The notes beneath the pieces are model-generated. The model was not told where the DNA came from. It searched no databases and was given only the letters and a program-made list of their open reading frames with translations. Shown one piece after another: positions 45,815-54,127 of a DNA stretch of 64,000 bases. This stretch comes from Bacillus kexueae (GTDB lineage Bacteria; Bacillota; Bacilli; Bacillales; Aeribacillaceae). The DNA lies in NCBI RefSeq assembly GCF_022809095.1, contig NZ_JALAZE010000011.1, positions 26,757 to 90,756 of the forward strand, given 5' to 3'. How positions within the stretch are numbered: position 1 is the stretch's first letter; each line of letters starts with the position of its first letter. Made by a program: the position numbers and the translations under genes.

Positions 45815-46708
45815 CTATACGCGTAAAAACTTTCGAACAGACATTAAACTTCCCCAAATGCCAATAAAGGCGCCAATAACGACGATAATCCCCGACACTT
45901 GTAAAACAAGTGGGTACATCGGAAGAAGTTCTAAGAACGTGTTTTGAACAGCTGTTTGTTTCACTAATTCCGATAAACGGTTGTACGTAACGGCAATAAT
46001 CGCAATTGGTAAAATAGAGCCAAGTACACCTAAGAAAAGTCCTTCTAAGAAAAATGGCCAACGAATGAAAGAGTTCGTAGCTCCAACTAGTTTCATAATC
46101 TCAATTTCTTTCCTTCTAGCAAAAATCGTAACTTTGATGGTATTAGAGATTAAAAACATTGCTGTAAAGACAAGCCCAATAATAAGCGCGAGGCCGATGT
46201 TTCTTCCTACGTTTACGACTTTAAATAAACGTTCTATGGTTTCCTCGGCATAGTGAACTTCCGACACAAAATCAAGTTCTTTTATTTTTTTCGCTACCGT
46301 TGAAGTATCGGCAGGGTCACTTGCTTTTACGATAAATACATCCTTTAACGGATTCTCTTGTTCAAATAATTTAAAAGCTTCCCCTTCATCTCCAAAACTA
46401 GCAATTAAATTATTTAACTCTTCTTCCTTTGAAGAAAAGACGACACTCTCTACTTGAGAGATGGATTCAATGTTCTTTTTCAATTCATCCTGCTCTGCTT
46501 GTCCAGCTGACACATCAATTAATACTTTCATCTCAACGTCTTTTTCAATATTGGTTGCAATATTGTTTAAATTGAGCATGATCACAAGGAATGTTCCAAC
46601 TAGAAATAGTGTCACTGTAACAGCAGAGACTGACGCAATCGTCATCCATGCATTACGAGCTAAACTTTTTATGCTCTCGCGCAAATGACGTCCAAGGGTA
46701 TTAATCAT
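45815..46708 (-). CDS. ftsX: Cell-division ABC transporter-like permease FtsX
   Basis: A 297-residue membrane protein: cytoplasmic N-terminus, first membrane segment near 22-45, large extracellular loop (about 50-165), then three segments. The start ATG at 46708 (MINTLGRHL) overlaps the ftsE stop codon region, and AGAGGGGAG lies upstream inside ftsE. The longer open frame from 46771 is not the start. FtsX passes the FtsE ATPase signal to a cell-wall hydrolase outside; the M23 gene downstream is the likely target. Confidence 0.96.
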   Translation of the reverse strand: MINTLGRHLRESIKSLARNAWMTIASVSAVTVTLFLVGTFLVIMLNLNNIATNIEKDVEMKVLIDVSAGQAEQDELKKNIESISQVESVVFSSKEEELNNLIASFGDEGEAFKLFEQENPLKDVFIVKASDPADTSTVAKKIKELDFVSEVHYAEETIERLFKVVNVGRNIGLALIIGLVFTAMFLISNTIKVTIFARRKEIEIMKLVGATNSFIRWPFFLEGLFLGVLGSILPIAIIAVTYNRLSELVKQTAVQNTFLELLPMYPLVLQVSGIIVVIGAFIGIWGSLMSVRKFLRV

Positions 46709-47387
46709 ATAAACCATACTCCCCTCTTGCTTCGTCACGCACGATCTTTCCATCTTCAATCGCAATGACACGCTTTCGGATCGTGTTGACTATCTCTTTG
46801 TTGTGCGTTGCCATCAGAATGGTTGTACCGCGATGATTGATCTCTTCTAAGATTCTCATAATCTCCCAAGAAGTATCGGGATCTAAGTTCCCAGTTGGCT
46901 CGTCTGCAATGACTAAATTCGGATTGTTGACAATGGAGCGAGCAATGGAGACACGTTGCTGTTCTCCACCAGATAACTCATCTGGGAAAAAGCGTGCTTT
47001 ATGCTTTAGCTGTACGAGGTCTAGTACATCAAGCACACGTTTTTTAATGTTTTTCGGATTTTCCCCGATTACCTCAAGAGCAAAAGCAACATTCTCATAA
47101 ACAGTTAGTTTCGGTAATAGTTTAAAGTCTTGGAATACGACCCCAATTTTTCTTCTAAAGTATGGAACGTCTTTTTCTTTTAACTGTTCGAGTGTGACAC
47201 CGTTTATGACAATACTGCCTTTTGATGGCTTTTCTTCACGATACATCATTTTAATAAAAGTGGATTTCCCAGCTCCACTTGGACCTACAACGTACACAAA
47301 TTCTCCTTGATTAATTTTTACGTTAATCCCATTTACCGCTAACACACCGTTCGGGTATGTTTTGTATACATCTTTCATTTCAATCAT
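46701..47387 (-). CDS. ftsE: Cell-division ATP-binding protein FtsE
   Basis: A 228-residue ABC ATPase. Walker A GPSGAGKST near residue 36, Q-loop VFQDFKLL near 88, signature LSGGEQQRVSIAR near 140, Walker B NLVIADEPTGNLDPD near 160. With FtsX it forms the complex that controls peptidoglycan hydrolysis. The genes overlap by eight bases. Confidence 0.97.
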   Translation of the reverse strand: MIEMKDVYKTYPNGVLAVNGINVKINQGEFVYVVGPSGAGKSTFIKMMYREEKPSKGSIVINGVTLEQLKEKDVPYFRRKIGVVFQDFKLLPKLTVYENVAFALEVIGENPKNIKKRVLDVLDLVQLKHKARFFPDELSGGEQQRVSIARSIVNNPNLVIADEPTGNLDPDTSWEIMRILEEINHRGTTILMATHNKEIVNTIRKRVIAIEDGKIVRDEARGEYGLYD

Positions 47388-47743
47388 GTTATCACCTGAC
47401 GTCAGATTTTTAATGGGATCACCAACAAATGATGAAACCTTTATGTCTAGTTAAACGTTATATTTAAGAAAGTTCTTTTTGGTAAATTTTCTGTTTGAGA
47501 TAATTTTAGGCGAGAGTAAGTTTGAGTCATGCTGCTCAATTTTAAACAACACTCTCTCCCCATCAGTCTTTTGAAAAACTAGTCAGTTTTTTCTCGCAAG
47601 TACAATTATAACATCATTTTTCGTCAAAAATAGACTTTTTCATATTACATTTATGTTTCATCCTCGTAAAATGTAGAATTTTCCGATATTTATTTTAATA
47701 TAAAGAACACCTGTGTTGTATCGTAAAATGATTCCAGTTCATA
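47388..47743. other. Intergenic region upstream of ftsE
   Basis: AT-rich; contains a TATAAT at about 47605-47610 on the minus strand, with no convincing -35 at standard spacing. No coding sequence seen. Confidence 0.45.
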
Positions 47744-48052
47744 ATAAGAAACATTCATGATTTTACACTCACACCCCTGACATGAAAATTTATTCTCCCC
47801 GGGGTTTCTTTTCTACCATCTACCTATCATGATCGATCATTCAGCTCATAGGTAATTATTATTTTCACAGAAAAAGCGCAAGGCGCAAGTCCTTAGGCGA
47901 AGGGCGCTGGAGGACCTGCGAGGAGACTTCCGTCGCCACAGCAGGGCCAAAGCGACCCGAACTGATGGCGCTTGGAGCTAGACACCAAAAAAGCTGTAAA
48001 GAGAATCCTTTAACACTTTATTGAACGTAAACTTTCTGTAATAACGAAAAAA
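47744..48052 (+). repeat. Repeat A copy 4, long form
   Basis: Complete module order with TAAGAAACATTCATGATTTT at the left and TTTCTGTAATAACG at the right; one CCCCGG arm reads CCCCTG. The right end joins the cccB terminator T-run. Confidence 0.88.
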
Positions 48053-48076
48053 GCAAAGGAATACACTTCCCTTGCT
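48047..48076 (-). terminator. Terminator of cccB
   Basis: Minus strand GCAAGGGAA and TTCCTTTGC pair (one mismatch) and are followed by six T; 12 bases after the stop. Confidence 0.78.
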
Positions 48077-48088
48077 TCATTTCATGTT

Positions 48089-48415
48089 TTATTTTTTCGC
48101 CGCTAGCCATTCTGCTACAACCGCGGCTTCGCTTTCATTTAAAATGCCGCCTGGCATACCACCTTGTCCGTTAACGATAATGGATTTAATTTCATCTTCA
48201 CTATATTTCGCTCCAACTTCAGTAAGCTGTGGTCCAGCTCCCCCTTGAAGGTTTTGTCCGTGACAACCTGCGCAGCTTCCTTTAAATAACTCTTCGGCAG
48301 AGGCAGTTGTTTCACCAGCACCATTATTCTCTTCACCTGTTTTATCTTCTGCCGTTCCACATGCAGTTAACGCTAAAGATGTACCTAATAATAAAGCCGT
48401 CAGTTTCTTTTTCAC
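48089..48415 (-). CDS. cccB: Cytochrome c-551 lipoprotein CccB
   Basis: A 108-residue lipoprotein: lipobox LTAC, an acidic linker and a small class I cytochrome c domain with heme motif CAGCH and axial Met in GGMPGG. It carries electrons at the outer face of the membrane, probably to a terminal oxidase. The start is GTG at 48415, with AGGAGG upstream. It lies between yvjA and ftsE, as in B. subtilis. Confidence 0.94.
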   Translation of the reverse strand: MKKKLTALLLGTSLALTACGTAEDKTGEENNGAGETTASAEELFKGSCAGCHGQNLQGGAGPQLTEVGAKYSEDEIKSIIVNGQGGMPGGILNESEAAVVAEWLAAKK

Positions 48416-48463
48416 CGAGCATTCCTCCTAAAAAATATGGAATTCAAGGCTATTATAACCTAT

Positions 48464-49297
48464 TTATGTAGGATTAAACCCCTCTCCAAGTACTTCTGAA
48501 GCTTCCATAACGACGACAAACGCAGAAGGGTCAACGGATTTGACCAATTGTTTCAATTTCGTGAATTGTGATTGATGGATTACACATAACAGCATCGTTC
48601 GAAAATCGTTAGTGTAGCCTCCTTGAGCCTGTATTTTGGTTACTCCACGATCCATTTGTTGAAAAATGGCTTCCTTCACTGAACCTTCTTTCGTCGTAAT
48701 GACTAAAACCATTTTGGATCTAGAAAAACCTACTTGAACGATATCAATCGTCTTACTCGTCACAAACAAACCGATTAACGCATAAAGACCCTTTTCCACA
48801 TTAAAGACGAGCGCAGCAGCAAGTACGATCAATCCATCGATAATGGCTACACTAATTCCTAGTGAAATGCCTGTAAACTTATGAATAATTTGAGCGGCTA
48901 AATCCGTTCCACCCGTAGACGCTTTCCCTTTGAAAACAAGTCCTAAGCCTAAACCAACACCTATTCCACCAAATAAAGCGCCAAGCAGAGGCTCATGTGT
49001 TGCCGGAGGAACATCTCTCGTTAAAAAGACGACAAACGGTAAAAAAATTGTACCAATGAGGGTTTTCAAACCAAACTGTCTTCCTAATAACAACACACCA
49101 GCAATGAACAACGGTATATTCAATCCCCATTGTACGTAAGCAGGTTCCATCCCAAAAAGGGCAAATACAATCGTACTAATTCCACTCACGCCTCCAGAAG
49201 CGACATCATTAGGAAGAAGAAATAGATTAAATGCAATTGCCACAAAAGCTGACCCTAATAATATAAGGAGTAAATCCAACAGTTTTTCTCGTCTCAC
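48464..49297 (-). CDS. yvjA: YitT/DUF2179 membrane protein YvjA
   Basis: A 277-residue protein: five or six membrane segments in residues 8-180 (YitT/DUF161 type) followed by a soluble DUF2179 domain of about 85 residues (VITTKEGSVKEAI...GVTKIQAQGGYT). The same architecture is found in B. subtilis YvjA and its paralogs; function not established. It is 48 bases before cccB. Confidence 0.88.
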   Translation of the reverse strand: MRREKLLDLLLILLGSAFVAIAFNLFLLPNDVASGGVSGISTIVFALFGMEPAYVQWGLNIPLFIAGVLLLGRQFGLKTLIGTIFLPFVVFLTRDVPPATHEPLLGALFGGIGVGLGLGLVFKGKASTGGTDLAAQIIHKFTGISLGISVAIIDGLIVLAAALVFNVEKGLYALIGLFVTSKTIDIVQVGFSRSKMVLVITTKEGSVKEAIFQQMDRGVTKIQAQGGYTNDFRTMLLCVIHQSQFTKLKQLVKSVDPSAFVVVMEASEVLGEGFNPT

Positions 49298-49407
49298 GTG
49301 GCTCCCCTCCGAAACATCATACTCTTTTTAGTATGAATCATTCTTGGTAAAACATCCGAATGATTGAAAAGAATCTTTATATTAGAGACGAGTACTCTTT
49401 GAAGATA

Positions 49408-49711
49408 TAAGAAACATACATGATTTTACACTCACACCCCGGATATGAAAATTTATTCTCCCCGGGGTTTTTTCTTTCTACCATCTACCTATCATGATCG
49501 ATCATTCAGCTCATAGGTAATTTTTATTTTCACAAAAAAAGCGCAAGTCCTAAGGCGAAGGGCGCTGGAGGACCTGCGAGGAGACTTCCGTCGCCACAGC
49601 AGGGCCAAAGCGACTCGAGCTGATGGCGCTTGGAGCTAGACACCAAAAAAACGGTAAAGAGAATACTTTAACACTTTATTGAACGTAAACGTTCTGTAAC
49701 AACGAAAAAAA
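49408..49711 (+). repeat. Repeat A copy 5, long form
   Basis: Complete module order; left TAAGAAACATACATGATTTT, right TTCTGTAACAACG. The core lacks the first GCGCAAA of the doubled GCGCAAAGCGCAAG. The right end joins the terminator at 49710. Confidence 0.88.
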
Positions 49712-49741
49712 CCAGAAAATCAGTCGCCTGATTTTCTGGTT
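49705..49741 (-). terminator. Terminator of the LysM-3D gene
   Basis: Fourteen-base perfect stem (AACCAGAAAATCAG and its complement) with loop GCGA, followed by seven T; it begins at the stop codon itself. Confidence 0.92.
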
Positions 49742-50430
49742 CACTCATCTAATAGTTGTATCTTGACCGTTTTGACGCCCCATTGCTTAGCTGTTTCCTC
49801 CGAAGGGAAGAAGACATCAATTTTATTTCCTTTAATGGCGCCACCCGTATCTGCCGCAACCGCTTCTCCATACCCTTCTACATAGACTTTCGTCCCTAGT
49901 GGAATGACGGACGGATCAACAGAAATGACTTTTTTATCTGGATTTTCGTGTAAGTTAATACCTGTCGCGGTCGTTCCGCTACACCCTTCACAATTGGCTG
50001 TATATGCTGTCGCTGTAACCGTGAGCGACTTCACCGCTTTTGTAGTTTCCTCAACAGTTTCTTTCTGTTCACCCACTTCTTTCATGACAAGTGTATCCCC
50101 TACGTAAATAAGATGTTCATCTTCTATTTGATTCCATTCTTTTAACTGTTCAACGGTCACGCGATACTGCTTTGCGATTTCGGTAAGAGTATCTCCTTGT
50201 TGAATGGTATACTCATAATCTCCATCCACACGCAATACTTGATTTGGGTAGATGGTTGTCGATGTCAAATCGTTCCATTCTTTTATTTCATCCACGGTCA
50301 CATTATACTCATTGGAAATACTCCAAAGCGTTTCACCATTTTGTACTTCATGAACTTCAGCAGACGCTTTCCCTACTCCAGCCACCCCAATGGTTGAAGC
50401 TACCGTAAAAGCTATAACTGTTTTCTTCAC
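49741..50430 (-). CDS. Secreted LysM and 3D-domain wall protein
   Basis: A 229-residue secreted protein: signal peptide (1-24), two LysM domains (about 25-70 and 73-117; VQNGETLWSIS and IQQGDTLTEIA), and a C-terminal 3D domain (about 137-229) with the three conserved Asp (SVDPSVIP, ADTGG, KIDVFF). The architecture is that of YocH-type cell-wall hydrolases. The start is GTG at 50430, with AAAGGAGG upstream; the earlier ATG at 50484 would disrupt the signal peptide. Confidence 0.92.
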   Translation of the reverse strand: MKKTVIAFTVASTIGVAGVGKASAEVHEVQNGETLWSISNEYNVTVDEIKEWNDLTSTTIYPNQVLRVDGDYEYTIQQGDTLTEIAKQYRVTVEQLKEWNQIEDEHLIYVGDTLVMKEVGEQKETVEETTKAVKSLTVTATAYTANCEGCSGTTATGINLHENPDKKVISVDPSVIPLGTKVYVEGYGEAVAADTGGAIKGNKIDVFFPSEETAKQWGVKTVKIQLLDE

Positions 50431-50643
50431 ATGAATGCCTCCTTTGTATGGCCTCATTATAACAACACCATATAACAGAGCCATTACAAGGAAAAAACAA
50501 TTACAAAAGCATGGCTAATGACGCGATATCATAGGGTTTTCTCCCATTTTGTCACATCAGAAGTAGAATTTTGTGTAAATGATGGCACATGCTTGTCATC
50601 CTTATAACCTTTTTGAAAAATAATTCCCTTTTTCATCCAAAGT

Positions 50644-52542
50644 CTATACAAGTTGTAAAGTTTTCTCTTCATCCTTTGGAGAGGTAAATGTGTATTTCTC
50701 TTCGATAAAGATTTGATGCCAAATCATGAATATGAGGACGGTCCAAATTTTTCTACTATTATCTACTTTATTTTGACAATGTTCATCAAGTAAAGAGAGG
50801 AAATAGTTTTTATTAAATAAATGATCCGTTTCGCTCTCACGAATAATATTTCTTGCCCAATCGTACATTTCTTCTTTTAGCCAATGGCGAATTGGAACCG
50901 GGAATCCAAGCTTTTTCCGATCCAATACATGGTCGGGAACGATGCCTCTTGCCGCTTTTCTAAGAATCGTTTTTGTCGTCTGATCAGCTATTTTGTAGCG
51001 CGATGGAATTTTTGAAGCCACTTCAAATACACGTTTATCCAAAAATGGTACGCGAAGTTCTAACGAATTGGCCATCGTCATCTTGTCAGCCTTTAATAAA
51101 ATATCGCCCCTTAGCCAAGTATGAATATCAATATATTGCATCTTCGTCACATCATCAAATCCCGCTGCCTCATCATAAAACGATTTAGTCATCGATTGAT
51201 AGGTTAACGTGGCATCATAAAAATGGTAGAAGCGGTTTTTTTCATCCATTTCAAACATTTTCGCATTTCCAATATAACGATCTTCTAACGGTGTACAGCC
51301 TCGCTCAATAAAGCTTTTCCCCTTCATGCCATCTGGGAGATGTCGAGCCATCCATTTTAACGTTCCCTTCACCGATGGAGGAATATGTTGGAAGCCTCGT
51401 AAACTTAGCGGCTCTCGGTATATGTTATACCCACCGAACAACTCATCGGCCCCTTCACCGGATAACACAACTGTCACATGCTTTCTGGCTTCTCTCGCGA
51501 CAAAGTAAAGCGGTATAGCCGCTGGATCTGCTAGAGGATCATCTAAATGCCAAATGATTTTGGGTAGTTCCTTCATATACTCTTCAGGTGAGATGACGTA
51601 ATGGATATTCTCCACATTTAATACCCGCGCTGTTTCTTTTGCAACATCAATTTCGCTAAACCCTTGTCTCTCAAAACCAACTGAAAATGTTTTGATATTC
51701 GGATTGATTTCTTTCGCTAAGGCAACGACAAAGGTAGAATCAATCCCTCCAGATAAGAATGATCCTACAGGTACATCACTTCGCATATGTACATTGACAG
51801 AGTCTCGTAGAGCATCTTGAATTTGTTCAATATAAGCGTCTTCCCCTAAATCTTTTGATTGGAAATAAGCATGAAAATAGCGAGTGAAGCAAAGGTCTTC
51901 CCCTATTTTTAGCGTAAAATAATGACCCGGTAACACTTTCTTTACTTCTTGAGACATAGTCGAAGGTTCCGGCACGTATTGGAAGGTTAAATAGTGTTGT
52001 AATGCCTCTAAATCAACTTCGTCATGGTGTTTTGCTAGCATAATGCTTTTCTTTTCAGAGGCAAAATAATATTCATGGTCCTCCTCATAAACGTAAAGAG
52101 GTTTGATCCCAAACGGATCGCGTGCACCGTATACCTTTTTTTCTTCCTTATCCCAAATTAAAAAGGCAAACATTCCTCGGAGCTTACTAGCTGTTTCCAC
52201 CCCGTAATGTGAGTATGCCGCTAAAATAGTTTCAGTATCAGAGTCCGTCTTAAATTGGTATCCTTCATTTAATAACGTTTCACGTAGTTCAACATAGTTA
52301 TAGATTTCTCCATTAAAGATGATCCAGTAACGTTCATTCTCATAAGAAAGTGGTTGATGGCCATTTTCTAAATCAATAATGCTTAAACGTCGAAAACCGA
52401 AACGAACGTATTCATCTTCATAGTATCCTTCATCATCAGGACCACGATGTTCAATGACATGGTTCATTTGCTGAAAAAGTCCTCTTTGTCTGTCTGTTTG
52501 CCATTGTGGCTCTTTTCGAATAACGCCGATAAAACCGCACAT
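50644..52542 (-). CDS. asnB: Asparagine synthetase AsnB
   Basis: A 632-residue class II glutamine amidotransferase/synthetase, the same length as B. subtilis AsnB. Cys2 (MCGFIGV) is the nucleophile, so translation must start at 52542 and not at the upstream ATG at 52560. SGGIDST and SGEGADELFGGY form the ATP site; LERGC/IERGCTPLEDRYIGN matches AsnB closely. It is highly similar to the second copy at 32-33.9 kb. Confidence 0.96.
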   Translation of the reverse strand: MCGFIGVIRKEPQWQTDRQRGLFQQMNHVIEHRGPDDEGYYEDEYVRFGFRRLSIIDLENGHQPLSYENERYWIIFNGEIYNYVELRETLLNEGYQFKTDSDTETILAAYSHYGVETASKLRGMFAFLIWDKEEKKVYGARDPFGIKPLYVYEEDHEYYFASEKKSIMLAKHHDEVDLEALQHYLTFQYVPEPSTMSQEVKKVLPGHYFTLKIGEDLCFTRYFHAYFQSKDLGEDAYIEQIQDALRDSVNVHMRSDVPVGSFLSGGIDSTFVVALAKEINPNIKTFSVGFERQGFSEIDVAKETARVLNVENIHYVISPEEYMKELPKIIWHLDDPLADPAAIPLYFVAREARKHVTVVLSGEGADELFGGYNIYREPLSLRGFQHIPPSVKGTLKWMARHLPDGMKGKSFIERGCTPLEDRYIGNAKMFEMDEKNRFYHFYDATLTYQSMTKSFYDEAAGFDDVTKMQYIDIHTWLRGDILLKADKMTMANSLELRVPFLDKRVFEVASKIPSRYKIADQTTKTILRKAARGIVPDHVLDRKKLGFPVPIRHWLKEEMYDWARNIIRESETDHLFNKNYFLSLLDEHCQNKVDNSRKIWTVLIFMIWHQIFIEEKYTFTSPKDEEKTLQLV

Positions 52543-52826
52543 AGTTTGTTCACCCTTCATCGTAGTTTCATATTTTTCATATCAATCCAACCGTATGACG
52601 TACCAAGCCACAAAATAGTTTCTATTATTTTTAAAAAAAGGTTCTCCTTTCCATTGTAACAGATTAAGAGTGAGGTAAAAGGATAAATAGTCATTATTTT
52701 CTTAACTTTCATTCCGTCTTGAAAATTAAATGTGATGTCCCAACATAGAGGGCAAAGTGTCTACTTATTGACAAGAGAGGACGAAAGCAGCCACAAAAGG
52801 GATGAGAAAAAAGTTCTAAAATAATA
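52543..52826. other. Intergenic region upstream of asnB
   Basis: Would carry the asnB promoter on the minus strand. No clear hexamer pair, T-box or coding sequence recognised. Confidence 0.4.
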
Positions 52827-52872
52827 AAAAAGCTTCGGAAAGTTTGATTTCTCATACTTCCTGAAGCTTTTT
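52827..52872 (-). terminator. Terminator of prfB
   Basis: Minus strand AAAAAGCTTCAGGAAG pairs with CTTTCCGAAGCTTTTTT around a loop; the T-run follows the second arm. It begins about ten bases after the prfB stop. Confidence 0.88.
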
Positions 52873-52879
52873 GGTGTTA

Positions 52880-53978
52880 TTAAAGCATGGAGCGTAAGTA
52901 CGCGTCAATAAAGGAATCGAGCTCCCCATCCATGACAGATTGAACATTACCGACTTCTACGTTAGTTCGGTGGTCTTTTACAAGTGAATACGGATGGAAA
53001 ACGTACGAACGAATTTGGCTTCCCCAACCAATTTCTTTTTGTTCACCACGAATTTCGGCTAATTCCTTTTCTTGCTCTTCAATTTTCTTTTGGTAAAGTT
53101 TCGCTTTTAACATCTTCATCGCGCGCTCGCGGTTTTTAATTTGTGAACGCTCTGTTTGACATGTAACGACAATACCTGACGGAAGATGCGTGATACGTAC
53201 AGCCGAGTCTGTCGTATTAACATGCTGTCCTCCGGCACCACTTGAGCGGTACGTGTCTACTTTAATATCTTCTGTGCGTACTTCAATATCAATTTCTTCA
53301 TTGAATTCAGGCATCACTTCACACGAAACGAACGATGTGTGACGACGTCCTGAAGAGTCAAACGGAGAAATACGAACGAGACGATGAACCCCTTTTTCCG
53401 CTTTTAAATAGCCGTAAGCATTGTGGCCTTTAATTAATAATGTAACGCTTTTAATACCGGCTTCATCTCCAGGTAAATAGTCAAGCGTCTCCACTTTAAA
53501 TCCTTTTTTCTCCGCCCAGCGCGTGTACATACGAAGAAGCATAGAACCCCAGTCCTGTGATTCGGTTCCACCCGCGCCCGGATGAAGCTCTAAAATCGCA
53601 TTGTTTTTATCATACGGTTGACTGAGCAATAATTGAAGCTCAAACTCATTTAAATCTTTTGTAAGAGATTTCAATTCGCTTTCAAGCTCTGATTGCAAGT
53701 CTTCATCTGGTTCTTCTTTGATTAATTCATATGTTACTTGAAGGTTTTCATACGTTTCGTTTAAATGATTAAATTGATTAACTAAGTCTTTTAAGCCATT
53801 CGCTTCGTTAATAACGGTTTGCGCTGCATTTTGGTCATCCCAAAAGTTAGGGGCGGACATTTGCTCCTCGAGTTCTTGTATGCGAGCCTGTTTGACATCT
53901 AAGTCAAAGAGACCCCCTAAAATCCGCTAATCGCTTAGCCATTTTTTCAAGTTCTGTTCGAATCTCTACTAATTCCAT
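52880..53978 (-). CDS. prfB: Peptide chain release factor 2, with programmed +1 frameshift
   Basis: RF2 recognises UGA and UAA. The first 24 codons (start ATG 53978, GAGGTG upstream) end in CTT TGA (53904-53909); a +1 shift on CTTT lets reading go on as GAC TTA GAT into the main 326-residue frame. An internal Shine-Dalgarno-like AGGGGG (53913-53918) precedes the slip site, as in the classic RF2 autoregulatory frameshift. In the main frame the peptidyl-hydrolysis motif GAGGQHVN is present near residue 250 of the full protein. The frameshift is real regulation, not a broken gene. Confidence 0.97.
53904..53918 (-). promoter_or_regulatory. RF2 +1 programmed frameshift signal
   Basis: Minus strand AGGGGG TCT CTT TGA C, nearly identical to the E. 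coli signal AGGGGG TAT CTT TGA C. Poor termination at UGA when RF2 is scarce favours the shift. Confidence 0.96.
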
Positions 53979-54064
53979 TGTTGTAACACCTCATTGCATA
54001 ATATTCGTTTCATAATCATTCGGTATTATTTCGAATGATTGACATAGTCTTTTGAATTAAGAAA

Positions 54065-54091
54065 AGCGAGAGAGAGGCAAAAAGCCTCTCT
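54065..54091 (-). terminator. Terminator of secA
   Basis: GAGAGGC, five-base loop, GCCTCTC on the minus strand about 37 bases after the secA stop; the following T-run is short, so this is a moderate call. Confidence 0.6.
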
Positions 54092-54127
54092 AACAATAGA
54101 ATATCACAAGTTTAGTGGCGTTTATCG

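Noticed and set aside
52880..53978. Apparent frameshift mutation at the start of prfB
   Set aside because: The sequence is the classic RF2 recoding site, so it is regulation and not a pseudogene.
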